Positions 1 to 6,610 of a stretch of 15,313 nucleotides of DNA are shown here, piece by piece. A program made the translations under genes and the position numbers. The number at the start of each line of letters is the position of its first letter. Position 1 is the stretch's first letter. The notes beneath the pieces were generated by a model. The model was given only the letters and a program-made list of their open reading frames with translations. It had not been told where the DNA came from and searched no databases. This DNA is from Candidatus Rifleibacteriota bacterium. Its GTDB lineage: Bacteria > Riflebacteria > Ozemobacteria > Ozemobacterales > Ozemobacteraceae. The stretch is from assembly GCA_029560455.1 (NCBI GenBank), contig JAKQKW010000464.1, forward strand, positions 1 to 15,313, given 5' to 3'.

Positions 1-14
1 TTGCAGCTTTATAA

Positions 15-43
15 TTGAAAAATTTACCGTTAAGTTGTATCTA
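15..43 (+). promoter_or_regulatory. weak candidate promoter of the oxidoreductase operon
   Basis: TTGAAA at 15-20 resembles a -35 box. A poor -10 (TATCTA, 38-43) follows after 17 bases, inside an A/T-rich stretch upstream of the first gene. Only the -35 is a good match. The gene's ribosome binding site AAGGAGA lies at 94-100. The true promoter may lie left of the window. Confidence 0.25.
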
Positions 44-110
44 TATGTAAAACAGGTCGATGCGGCTTTCCTGCTGAATTTCGGCCTATCTGCAAGGAGA
101 TGGTAAAGAC

Positions 111-665
111 ATGGGAAAGGAAACGGAAGAGATCATCATGGCCGGCTTTGGTGGCCAGGGCATACTTTTTTTAGGAAAAGTTCTGGCTGAAACTGGCATG
201 ATGACAGGGCAGAACGTCTCGTGGATTCCGGCTTACGGGCCCGAAATGCGCGGCGGCACTGCTAACTGCTCGGTGGTCATTTCTAAACACGAGATCGCTT
301 CGCCGATAGTGACTGAACCCGATACCCTGATTGCGATGAATATTCCGTCGGTTGCCAAGTTCATCGATAAGATCAGACCGGGCGGCACCCTGATCTACAA
401 CTCATCATTGATCGATCAGAAAGAATTTCGTTCTGATATCAAAGTTTGCGCCATTCCTGCCAATGAGCTTGCCGCAGAGGCCGGCAGCGATAAAACGGCA
501 AATGTAGTTATGGCTGGCGCTTATGCCCGGTTCAGTGATATGATGAATTTCGACGCCTTTCTCAAGGCATTTCCGAGTCTGGTGCCCGCCAAAAAGAAAG
601 ATTTGCTCGAAATCAATCTGGCAGCACTCAAAAAAGGTTATGACTGCGCGAACAGCGCGCATTGA
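111..665 (+). CDS. 2-oxoacid:ferredoxin oxidoreductase, gamma subunit (copy 1)
   Basis: This is the gamma subunit of a pyruvate/ketoisovalerate-type ferredoxin oxidoreductase, a cytoplasmic complex that decarboxylates 2-oxoacids to acyl-CoA and passes electrons to ferredoxin. The 184-residue protein opens with the family's glycine-rich AGFGGQGILFLGKVLAETG (residues 11-29). It continues with SWIPAYGPEMRGGTANCSV and a PSVAKF segment, all typical of the POR/VOR/KOR gamma domain, and its length is normal. The ATG start is supported by AAGGAGA ten bases upstream. It is the first gene of the operon and is followed within 23 bases by the ferredoxin-like subunit. A second gamma gene at 2797 is about 64% identical by hand alignment over 178 ungapped residues. 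The exact 2-oxoacid cannot be read from this subunit. Branched-chain 2-oxoacids are inferred from the VorB-like alpha subunit. Confidence 0.9.
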   Translation: MGKETEEIIMAGFGGQGILFLGKVLAETGMMTGQNVSWIPAYGPEMRGGTANCSVVISKHEIASPIVTEPDTLIAMNIPSVAKFIDKIRPGGTLIYNSSLIDQKEFRSDIKVCAIPANELAAEAGSDKTANVVMAGAYARFSDMMNFDAFLKAFPSLVPAKKKDLLEINLAALKKGYDCANSAH

Positions 666-688
666 CCATATTCCGGAGGGAAGACAAA

Positions 689-901
689 ATGTCAAAATGG
701 GTTATCAATGAAAATCTCTGCAAGGGCTGCGGAATCTGCATTTCGCGCTGCCCTCTCAAGATTCTTGCTTTTGCCGATCATCTTACGGCCAAGGGCGTGC
801 ATCCTGCTGCCATCACAGATGAAGCCAAGTGCACCAGCTGTGCCATCTGCGCCAGAAGCTGCCCCGATGTCGCAATCGAAATTTTTAAAGAAGAAAAATA
901 A
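689..901 (+). CDS. 2-oxoacid:ferredoxin oxidoreductase, delta (2[4Fe-4S] ferredoxin-like) subunit
   Basis: This 70-residue iron-sulfur subunit carries electrons from the TPP-containing core of the oxidoreductase to external ferredoxin. Two classic [4Fe-4S] motifs are visible: C11-x2-C14-x2-C17-x3-C21-P and C48-x2-C51-x2-C54-x3-C58-P. The start at 689 is chosen over an in-frame ATG at 662 for two reasons: GGAGGG lies at 675-680, eight bases upstream, and starting at 662 would overlap the gamma gene and add a non-conserved leader. The alpha subunit begins 11 bases after its stop, which supports co-translation. The family assignment is firm. The role in this complex rests on its position between gamma and alpha, the usual layout for VOR/KOR operons. 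Confidence 0.9.
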   Translation: MSKWVINENLCKGCGICISRCPLKILAFADHLTAKGVHPAAITDEAKCTSCAICARSCPDVAIEIFKEEK

Positions 902-912
902 GGAGTTGAGCA

Positions 913-1998
913 ATGGCTGAAAAGGTACTGATGAAAGGGAATGAAGCTATCGGCGAAGCAGCTGTGCGTGCCGGTTGCAGATACTATTTCGGTTATCCGA
1001 TTACTCCGCAGTCTGAACTGCCGGCCTATCTGTCAAAGCGCCTGCCTGAAGTCGAAGGCGTTTTTGTGCAGGCTGAAAGCGAAGTCGCTGCAATAAATAT
1101 GGTTTATGGCGCAGGCAGCGCCGGTGCCAGAGTTATGACCTCAAGCTCGAGCCCGGGCGTCAGCCTCAAACAGGAAGGCATCTCTTATATTGCCGGCGCC
1201 GAAATCCCCTGTCTGCTGGTTAATGTCGTGCGTGGCGGTCCCGGTCTCGGCAATATTGCGCCGGCCCAGTCAGATTACTGGCAGGCAACCCGAGGTGGTG
1301 GCCATGGCGATTATCGCACCCTCGTACTCGCCCCCAACTCAGTTCAGGAAATGGCCGATATGACCGTTGCCGGCTTTGAATTTGCTGACCGTTTCAGAAA
1401 CCCGGTTTTGCTGCTCTCTGACGGCGTTCTTGGCCAGATGATGGAACCGGTAACCCTGCCAGACCCAGTAGATTACGATGTCAATTCCAAGAAATGGGCG
1501 CTCGGCTATAACGGCAAGGACAAATCAGAAAGAAACCTTTGCACTTCGATTTTCCTCGATGTCGATGAACTCGAAGAACACAACTGGCACCTCTACCAGA
1601 AATATCAGGTAATGACAGACCTGTTCAGCAAGGGCGAATACAAAGATTTCGCCGTTGAAGAGCATCTCTGCGATGACGCCGAGATCATTCTCGTTGGCTA
1701 CGGCATCATTTCGCGCATTCTCAAGACCGTTGTCGAAAAGTGTCGCAAGCGCGGTATCAAGGCCGGCCTTGTTCGCCCGAAAGTGCTCTGGCCCTTCCCC
1801 TCACAGGTTTTCGAAAGACTTCAGCAGACTACCAACAATTTCCTGGTTGTCGAAATGTCATGCGGTCAGATGGTCGAAGATGTCAAGCTTGCAGTCAATG
1901 GCAAGAAGCCGGTATATTTCTTTGGCAGAACCGGCGGCACCATTCCCTCTGATTTCGAAATCCTCAACGAAGTCGACAAGATTGTCAGACCCGACTGA
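913..1998 (+). CDS. vorB: 2-oxoacid:ferredoxin oxidoreductase, alpha subunit (VorB type)
   Basis: This is the alpha subunit of a 2-oxoacid:ferredoxin oxidoreductase, most like 3-methyl-2-oxobutanoate (2-ketoisovalerate) dehydrogenase subunit VorB. It would convert branched-chain 2-oxoacids from Val, Leu and Ile to acyl-CoA, or run in reverse for synthesis. At 361 residues it has the short form of the family. The N-terminal pyrimidine-binding domain shows GNEAIGEAAVRAG, FGYPITPQSELP and a QAESEVAAINMVYGA block, followed by TSSSSPGVSLKQEG and RGGPGLG. All of these fit VorB-type proteins from memory. A C-terminal domain II follows the LSDGVLGQMMEPV stretch. AAGGAG lies just upstream of the ATG. 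Substrate specificity is inferred from family resemblance. 2-oxoglutarate (KorA) is the main alternative. Confidence 0.87.
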   Translation: MAEKVLMKGNEAIGEAAVRAGCRYYFGYPITPQSELPAYLSKRLPEVEGVFVQAESEVAAINMVYGAGSAGARVMTSSSSPGVSLKQEGISYIAGAEIPCLLVNVVRGGPGLGNIAPAQSDYWQATRGGGHGDYRTLVLAPNSVQEMADMTVAGFEFADRFRNPVLLLSDGVLGQMMEPVTLPDPVDYDVNSKKWALGYNGKDKSERNLCTSIFLDVDELEEHNWHLYQKYQVMTDLFSKGEYKDFAVEEHLCDDAEIILVGYGIISRILKTVVEKCRKRGIKAGLVRPKVLWPFPSQVFERLQQTTNNFLVVEMSCGQMVEDVKLAVNGKKPVYFFGRTGGTIPSDFEILNEVDKIVRPD

Positions 1999-2013
1999 AA
2001 GGAGCCAGGATAA

Positions 2014-2766
2014 ATGAAACAGGTATTTTCACGACCACAGAGCTTGAGCAAGAAGCCTTTCCACTACTGTCCCGGCTGCGATCACGGCGTAGTTCATCGC
2101 CTGATCGCTGAAGTCATCGACGAACTCGAAATCAAAGACCGCACTATCGGCGTCGCGCCGGTTGGTTGCTCGGTTTTTGCCTATGATTATTTCGACCTTG
2201 ATTTCAATCAGGCCGCACACGGCCGTGCTCCCGCAGTAGCTACCGGCATCAAACGCGTCAGACCGGAGTCGATTGTTTTCACCTACCAGGGTGACGGTGA
2301 TCTCGCCGCTATCGGCACCGCAGAAATCATTCATGCCGCCAATCGCGGCGAAAACATCACTGTGGTGTTCATCAACAACGCCATTTACGGCATGACCGGT
2401 GGCCAGATGGCTCCGACCACGCTGATCGGCATGAAAACTCAGACCTCACCTTATGGCCGCGATGCCTCGACAGCTGGTAACCCGATTCACATGAGCGAAA
2501 TCATCGCCACTCTCGAAAGCCCGGCTTACGTGACCCGCGTTACCGTAAACAACCCCGCCAATCTGATGAAGACCAAGAAAGCCATTTACAACGCTTTCAA
2601 GCTGCAGAAAGAGGGCAAGGGTTTCAGCTTCGTCGAAGTCGTATCGATCTGCCCGACCAACTGGGGCAAAAAACCGGTCGATTCACACAAATGGCTGACC
2701 GAGAACATGTTGCCGGTCTTCAAACTGGGTACTTTCAAAGATACCCACGGCGTCGAAAAATCCTGA
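2014..2766 (+). CDS. 2-oxoacid:ferredoxin oxidoreductase, beta (TPP-binding) subunit
   Basis: The beta subunit binds thiamine diphosphate and one [4Fe-4S] cluster and forms the active site together with alpha. In this 250-residue protein the TPP/Mg motif runs from GDGD (93-96) to NNAIYGMTGGQ (121-131). Four cysteines fit the usual cluster ligands: C19 and C22 in CPGCDHG, C52 in VGCS, and C213 in SICP. The ATG lies 15 bases after the alpha stop with GGAG at 2001-2004. The length and the Cys pattern match VOR/KOR beta subunits (VorA/KorB in various nomenclatures, so no symbol is given). Nothing is missing, so the complex should be active. Confidence 0.9.
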   Translation: MKQVFSRPQSLSKKPFHYCPGCDHGVVHRLIAEVIDELEIKDRTIGVAPVGCSVFAYDYFDLDFNQAAHGRAPAVATGIKRVRPESIVFTYQGDGDLAAIGTAEIIHAANRGENITVVFINNAIYGMTGGQMAPTTLIGMKTQTSPYGRDASTAGNPIHMSEIIATLESPAYVTRVTVNNPANLMKTKKAIYNAFKLQKEGKGFSFVEVVSICPTNWGKKPVDSHKWLTENMLPVFKLGTFKDTHGVEKS

Positions 2767-2796
2767 CAGCTCGCAATAACACCCTAGGAGGCGTAT

Positions 2797-3393
2797 ATGT
2801 CGTCAAAAGTTGAAAGAATTATTCTGGCAGGCTTCGGGGGCCAGGGCATACTATTTCTGGGAAAGGTGCTGGCTGAAACCGGTATGCATGCCGGTAAGCA
2901 CGTGTCCTGGATTCCGTCATACGGCCCCGAAATGCGTGGTGGCACGGCAAACTGCTCGGTAATTCTTTCCGAAAATGAAATTGCTTCGCCCATGGTGACC
3001 GTTCCTGATACGGTTATAGCCATGAACAGGCCTTCGGTTGCCAAGTTCAACCTCAAGATCAAGGCCGGCGGCATGCTCATGTATAACTCTTCTCTGATCG
3101 AACGCCAGGAATTCCGCGATGACATCAGACTCGTCGAAATCCCGGCCAGCGAAATCGCTGAAGAACTCGGCAACCCGCGCGTCGCCAATCTGGTCATGGC
3201 CGGAGCCTACTCGAAGTTCAGCAAGCTCATCACCTATGAAGATCTCGTTGCAGCTCTGCCCGGTCTGATGCCAGGCGGCAAGAAGGAAATGCTCGAGATC
3301 AATCAGGCTGCTTTCAAAAAGGGCTTCGATTACGTCGAAGAAAAGAAATACATGTTCGGTCGCTACGTTTACTCGGTGTTCAAAGGCATCTGA
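2797..3393 (+). CDS. 2-oxoacid:ferredoxin oxidoreductase, gamma subunit (copy 2)
   Basis: This second gamma subunit closes the operon, with AGGAGG at 2786-2791 six bases before its ATG. The 198-residue protein repeats the whole gamma domain of the first gene, including the 20-residue glycine-rich block at 11-30, which is identical. Hand alignment gives about 114 identities in 178 ungapped positions. Differences concentrate between residues 102 and 165 and in an extra C-terminal tail of about 20 residues rich in Tyr, Lys and Phe. Synonymous codons differ widely between the two copies, so the duplication is not recent. Either copy could complete the complex. The pair may allow alternative assemblies or serve a second alpha/beta set encoded elsewhere. 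Confidence 0.9.
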   Translation: MSSKVERIILAGFGGQGILFLGKVLAETGMHAGKHVSWIPSYGPEMRGGTANCSVILSENEIASPMVTVPDTVIAMNRPSVAKFNLKIKAGGMLMYNSSLIERQEFRDDIRLVEIPASEIAEELGNPRVANLVMAGAYSKFSKLITYEDLVAALPGLMPGGKKEMLEINQAAFKKGFDYVEEKKYMFGRYVYSVFKGI

Positions 3394-3426
3394 AATTTGT
3401 CTGCCGACTGTCAGTAGAAAGATTGC

Positions 3427-3459
3427 GAGGGGGCGCAGCTTCTGCGCTCCCTCTTGTTA
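3427..3459 (+). terminator. strong hairpin between the oxidoreductase operon and rsfS
   Basis: A 12-bp stem pairs 3427-3438 (GAGGGGGCGCAG) with 3442-3453 (CTGCGCTCCCTC), with one G·U pair and a three-base loop, followed by TTGTTAA. It looks like a rho-independent terminator with a short U-tract. It ends only 11 bases before the rsfS ribosome binding site, so it could instead act as an attenuator or a processing/stability hairpin. Confidence 0.65.
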
Positions 3460-3474
3460 ACTCCGGAGGTTGCA

Positions 3475-3825
3475 TTGTCAAAGTCCAAAGCTGTTCCTGA
3501 ATCAATCAAAATCGTTATCGATGCGCTCAAAGACAAAAAGGTCGAAGATCTTGTCGTTCTCGACCTCACCGGCCTGGTGCCTTATACCGACTACTTCATA
3601 ATCGGCTCCGGCAACAGCAGTACGCATGTGCAGACTCTTGCCGATACGGTGGCCAAACTCATCAAAATCCCCAATGTTGGCGGTGTCAGGCTTGAATCCG
3701 ACCAGGCCGCGAACTGGATACTGATTGACGGCGGCGATTTCGTGCTGCACATCTTTCAGCCCAAAGCCCGCAAGTTCTACAATCTTGAAGACCTCTGGGA
3801 AGACGCTCCACAGATCGAGGTGTGA
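3475..3825 (+). CDS. rsfS: ribosome silencing factor RsfS (Iojap family)
   Basis: RsfS binds ribosomal protein uL14 (L14) on the 50S subunit and blocks subunit joining when nutrients run out. The 116-residue product shows the family pattern: an N-terminal helix (IKIVIDALKDKKVEDLVVLDL), then TDYFIIGSGNSSTHVQTLAD, then the C-terminal WILIDGGDFVLHIFQPKARKFYNLEDLW, which is diagnostic. The start is set at TTG 3475 because GGAGG at 3465-3469 sits five bases before it. The other in-frame TTG, at 3454, directly abuts the hairpin and has no ribosome binding site. The rsmE start follows the stop by three bases, so the two genes are coupled. The function is firm from family knowledge. Confidence 0.92.
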   Translation: MSKSKAVPESIKIVIDALKDKKVEDLVVLDLTGLVPYTDYFIIGSGNSSTHVQTLADTVAKLIKIPNVGGVRLESDQAANWILIDGGDFVLHIFQPKARKFYNLEDLWEDAPQIEV

Positions 3826-3828
3826 TCG

Positions 3829-4533
3829 ATGGTTCCGCATGCCCGCGTAATCGAGCCTTCGCTCGAAGGCGCTCTCGACGCTGACAATCGTCATCGTCTC
3901 GAACGCGTTCTTCGCCTGCGCGAAGGCGATGAGTTCGTAATCACCGACGGCTGTGGCCATGAAGCGACTGCGGTTCTCGGCCGTAACGGTTCATACCGTG
4001 CCAGCGAATGGCAGACTCCGCAGCGCGAACCGGCGCTTAGAGTGACGGTTTTTGCCGCAATCTCGAAGGGCGAACGCTTTGAATGGCTCATCGAAAAAGC
4101 GGTCGAAATGGGCGTCGTCAAGATCGTGCCATTGCTCGTCGAACGCTGCGTCGTCAAAAGCCCCGGCGCCGCCAAGGTCGAACGCTGGCGCAAGATCGCT
4201 GCCACTGCCATGATACAGTGCGGCGGCTGCCTGCTGCCCGAAGTCACTGACCCGTCATCGCTCGCAGACTTGCCGGCTCCCGGTGCTGATACCACGCCGA
4301 TTTTGCTGCACGAAGAAGCCCTTTCGGTTTCTCTGCACGAGTTGCCGGCACATCCCGAACGCAGCTCGATCTGGTTGGCCTCAGGTCCCGAAGGCGGCTT
4401 CTCCGACCGCGAAGTGAACCTGCTGCTTGATAAAGGCTGGCAGCCGGTCTGGCTCGGTCGCCGCCTGTTCAAGACCGACACCGCCCCGACCATCGCCCTC
4501 GCCAACCTGCTCGCCCGCAGCTGGTTCGGCTGA
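3829..4533 (+). CDS. rsmE: 16S rRNA (uracil1498-N3)-methyltransferase RsmE
   Basis: RsmE methylates N3 of U1498 in 16S rRNA of the 30S subunit using S-adenosylmethionine. The 234-residue protein has the family layout: an N-terminal PUA-like RNA-binding domain (HRLERVLRLREGDEF) and a SPOUT/trefoil-knot domain. Within the latter are KGERFEWLIEKAVEMGV, IVPLLVERCVV and the SAM-site motifs GPEGGF (186-191) and LGRRLFKTDTAPT (209-221). Many relatives have LRAETA where this one has FKTDTA. The start is supported by GAGGTG at 3817-3822 inside the rsfS end. The protein is of normal length and is coupled to rsfS, placing two ribosome-related genes together. Confidence 0.92.
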   Translation: MVPHARVIEPSLEGALDADNRHRLERVLRLREGDEFVITDGCGHEATAVLGRNGSYRASEWQTPQREPALRVTVFAAISKGERFEWLIEKAVEMGVVKIVPLLVERCVVKSPGAAKVERWRKIAATAMIQCGGCLLPEVTDPSSLADLPAPGADTTPILLHEEALSVSLHELPAHPERSSIWLASGPEGGFSDREVNLLLDKGWQPVWLGRRLFKTDTAPTIALANLLARSWFG

Positions 4534-4537
4534 TTGT

Positions 4538-4570
4538 TAAAATATATGTTGTGTCTGCCGCTGCAGCGGC
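4538..4570 (+). promoter_or_regulatory. A/T-rich -10-like site and 14-bp palindrome before the small Cys-rich ORF
   Basis: TAAAAT at 4538-4543 resembles a -10 box, but no good -35 is visible. A perfect 14-bp palindrome, GCCGCTGCAGCGGC (4557-4570), follows in the leader of the small ORF at 4586. It could be an operator or a short hairpin. The function is inferred only from position. Confidence 0.3.
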
Positions 4571-4585
4571 CGAAAGGATCTGACC

Positions 4586-4693
4586 ATGGGAAAATGCAAA
4601 TGCGGCAAAAGTAAAAAAGACAAGTGCGACGGCAGCTGCAAAAAAGACAAGAAAAAAGACAAGAAAAAAGACAAAAAAGACAAGAAAAAATAG
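4586..4693 (+). CDS. 35-residue Cys/Lys-rich protein with CDGSH-like motif
   Basis: This short ORF encodes MGKCKCGKSKKDKCDGSC followed by a Lys-Asp repeat tail, KKDKKKDKKKDKKDKKK. GAAAGGA at 4572-4578 is well placed for its ATG. Residues 4-18 resemble the CDGSH iron-sulfur signature (C-x-C-x2-S/T-x3-P-x-C-D-G-S-H): the CxC, the Ser and the CDGS are present. The Pro-x pair is shortened by one residue and the final His ligand is replaced by Cys18. A metal- or Fe-S-binding mini-protein is therefore plausible, with four Cys ligands (4, 6, 14, 18). The repetitive tail could bind nucleic acid or other polyanions such as polyphosphate, which is inference from charge and from the neighbouring genes. 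The protein is too short for certainty. A chance A-rich ORF is the alternative, but the good ribosome binding site and the four patterned Cys argue for a real gene. Confidence 0.55.
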   Translation: MGKCKCGKSKKDKCDGSCKKDKKKDKKKDKKDKKK

Positions 4694-4705
4694 TCTGTAA
4701 ACCCT

Positions 4706-4875
4706 CGCACAAAGCCACCGAGCCACAAAGAAGAACAATAAAGAATCATCCGCCGATTTCACCGATTACCCCGATTTTTCTGATATCGTGCTCGTGCTCT
4801 CTCTCCCTTCATAATCTGCGCACATCGGCCTGCTCAATCTGCGGATTAAGTTCTTTCTCTCTTTCTTCGTTTTTG
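4706..4875. repeat. degenerate period-9 intergenic repeat forming an imperfect inverted repeat
   Basis: The gap between the small ORF and the PPK2 gene contains four consecutive 9-base units (cgccgattt, caccgatta, ccccgattt, ttctgatat; 4751-4786). They are preceded by CACAAAG/CACCGAG/CACAAAG units of 8-9 bases (4708-4730). A right arm at 4811-4848 reads as the reverse complement of the same motif, containing AATCTGCGGATTA, and is followed by a pyrimidine tract (4849-4875) opposite the purine-rich left flank. No coding sequence is apparent. It resembles intergenic palindromic repeats scattered in many bacterial genomes. Confidence 0.5.
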
Positions 4876-4915
4876 CGATAAAAAACGCGCCTCTCGAATA
4901 CTCGAAAGGCGCGTT
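4876..4915 (-). terminator. rho-independent terminator of the PPK2 gene
   Basis: Bases 4884-4897 (AACGCGCCTCTCGA) pair with 4902-4915 (TCGAAAGGCGCGTT) around a 4-base loop. This is a 14-bp stem with one mismatch. On the minus strand it is followed by a T-run (bases 4880-4883 and the paired AA), 15 bases after the PPK2 stop codon. Confidence 0.85.
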
Positions 4916-4929
4916 CGGCTTGTTTGTGA

Positions 4930-6414
4930 TCAGGATTTTTTGAGGGCTTTTTCGAGAGCTTTGACTACGGTTTTAAGCGTTTTGATGCGGGCGAAATATT
5001 TGTCGTTGGCCTCGATGATGGTCCAGGGAGCGTAACTGGTCGAGCAATTGGCGAGCATGTCGTTGATGGCTGATTCGTATTTCGGCCATTTCTCGCGGTT
5101 TCGCCAGTCTTCTTCGGTTATTTTCCAGCTTTTCCATGGAGTGTTTTCGCGCTCCTTGAAGCGTTTCAGCTGCTCGTCCTGATCGATATGCAACCAGAAT
5201 TTGACCACTACCGCGCCGAAATCAGCAAGATGAGCTTCGAATTCATTTATCTCGCGATAGGCGCGGCGCCATTCTTCCTCAGTGCAAAAACCTTCAACGC
5301 GTTCAACCAGAATGCGACCATACCAGGTGCGGTCAAAAATCGTTATGTGGCCTGCTTTCGGCATTTCTCTGGCAAAACGCCATAGATAATGCCTGGCAAG
5401 CTCTTCTTTGGTCGGCGCTGCAATCGGAATAACTTCGTAGCCGCGTGGGTCGAGATTTTCGGTGAGGCGCTTGATGTTGCCGCCTTTGCCGGCCGCATCC
5501 ATGCCTTCGTAGGCAATAACGCAGGGTATGCGGTGAATGTAAATCTCGTGTTCGAGGTCGCGTATTCGCTTTTGATAGGTTTCAAGCTCTTTACGGTAAG
5601 TTTTTTCGTCAAGAGACTGCGCCAGATCAAGCGCTGACAACACCGTGACGTTTCTCGGCGTAAGTTTGGTAGCTTTGGTCGAGGCTTTTTTGACCGTTGT
5701 CTGATGCTGTTTTATCGCGTTTTCCCAGGCTTCAGCCAGAGCCTCGAAAACCTTGGTCGTAGCATAACGCCGGTCGTGCGCTTCGATGATTATCCACGGT
5801 GCCTGGCTGGTGTTGGTCTTTTCCAGCATTTCTTCAGCCGCTTCTATGTATTCACTGTAGGCACGGTGCTGCTTGAGCTCGTCTTTGCCAATCTTCCATG
5901 ACAGTGACGGGTTTTTTCTGATTTCCTTGAATCTTTTGGCCTGTTCTTTTTTGGAGATATGAAACCAGAACTTGATCAGAACCACGCCGGCATCTACCTG
6001 CTGTCTCTCAAAAGCGAGAATTTCGTTAAAAGCCTGCTGGCAGTCTTTTTTTGAAACTTTGTCAGTAACTCTGTCGGTAAGAACTCTGTCATACCAGCTT
6101 TTGTCAAAAATGCCGAGTCGCCCCTTTTCTGGCAGTTTCTTCCAGAATCTGATCAGAAAGGGAAACATCGATTCTTCAAGCGTCGGTGGCTGAATCGGGT
6201 GAACCTTGAATCCGCGCGGGTCGAGCGGCAGCATCAGCTTGTTGATGATTGTACCCTTGCCGGCTGCTTCAAGACCTTCAAAAACCAGCGCTGTAGCTAT
6301 GCCGAGTTCGCGTGTTTTCTGTTGTAACTCTGTTAAGCGGCGCTCAAGATCGTCCATGAGCTTTTTGTATTCATCTTTTTCGAGCTTTTTTCCAAGATCC
6401 ACCATTTCGAGCAT
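4930..6414 (-). CDS. two-domain PPK2 family polyphosphate:nucleotide phosphotransferase (PAP type)
   Basis: PPK2 enzymes transfer phosphate between polyphosphate and nucleotides. The fused two-domain form is the class II type known as polyphosphate:AMP phosphotransferase, which makes ADP from AMP. The 494-residue protein has two complete PPK2 domains (about 15-235 and 270-490). Each has a Walker A (GLEAAGKGT, 47-55; GMDAAGKGG, 304-312), a DPRG motif, and a Walker B/lid motif (IFDKSWYDRVL around D104; IFDRTWYGRIL around D361). Both end in an APWIIIEAHD/APWTIIEAND segment. Copy 1 has Glu49 where the canonical motif has Asp, so copy 2 is probably the main catalytic domain, as in characterised PAP proteins. 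The start has AGGAGA (6421-6426, minus strand) six bases upstream. The gene is divergent from a polyphosphate operon, which supports the role. AMP as substrate is inferred from architecture. Confidence 0.9.
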   Translation of the reverse strand: MLEMVDLGKKLEKDEYKKLMDDLERRLTELQQKTRELGIATALVFEGLEAAGKGTIINKLMLPLDPRGFKVHPIQPPTLEESMFPFLIRFWKKLPEKGRLGIFDKSWYDRVLTDRVTDKVSKKDCQQAFNEILAFERQQVDAGVVLIKFWFHISKKEQAKRFKEIRKNPSLSWKIGKDELKQHRAYSEYIEAAEEMLEKTNTSQAPWIIIEAHDRRYATTKVFEALAEAWENAIKQHQTTVKKASTKATKLTPRNVTVLSALDLAQSLDEKTYRKELETYQKRIRDLEHEIYIHRIPCVIAYEGMDAAGKGGNIKRLTENLDPRGYEVIPIAAPTKEELARHYLWRFAREMPKAGHITIFDRTWYGRILVERVEGFCTEEEWRRAYREINEFEAHLADFGAVVVKFWLHIDQDEQLKRFKERENTPWKSWKITEEDWRNREKWPKYESAINDMLANCSTSYAPWTIIEANDKYFARIKTLKTVVKALEKALKKS

Positions 6415-6459
6415 ATTGTTTCTCCTGTTGAGATCCTTAGTCTGTCGGCAAATCCGGCA

Positions 6460-6465
6460 ATTATA
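6460..6465 (-). promoter_or_regulatory. candidate -10 box for the PPK2 gene
   Basis: The minus strand reads a perfect TATAAT at 6465-6460, inside the palindrome ATTATATAAT (6460-6469). It lies about 45 bases upstream of the PPK2 start codon. No convincing -35 is present at the normal spacing, so it may need an activator. Confidence 0.35.
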
Positions 6466-6570
6466 TAATGTCTGTTGTGTGGCACCGGTCGCCTGATAAT
6501 AACTTACGACAACTATACCACAAAGCAGACTGTGTACATAATTTCTTGAATTGGCGCAAACAGGGCGCTG

Positions 6571-6588
6571 TCACATTTGTTACATTTG
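6571..6588 (+). promoter_or_regulatory. 9-bp direct repeat upstream of the polyphosphate operon promoter
   Basis: TCACATTTG (6571-6579) is directly followed by TTACATTTG (6580-6588), eight of nine bases identical. It ends 22 bases before the -35 box, a usual place for an activator. The sequence CTGTCAC-ATTT-GTTACAT (6568-6585) also loosely resembles a PhoB box, which would fit a phosphate-regulated operon, but the stronger repeat period is 9 rather than 11. Confidence 0.35.
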
Positions 6589-6610
6589 CCAGTGCACTCT
6601 ATTCGGCGGT

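Noticed and set aside
3454..3474. Upstream TTG start for rsfS at 3454
   Set aside because: It directly abuts the hairpin stem and has no ribosome binding site. GGAGG at 3465-3469 fits TTG 3475.
3891..4718. Long minus-strand open frame (275 codons) opposite rsmE and the small ORF
   Set aside because: Its translation is low-complexity and rich in Ser, Arg and Cys, with no domain. It is antisense to a well-supported rsmE gene and reflects codon bias.
4624..4881. Plus-strand frame of 85 codons over the Lys-rich tail and repeat
   Set aside because: It runs through the degenerate intergenic repeat, has no ribosome binding site, and overlaps the better-supported small Cys-rich ORF in another frame.
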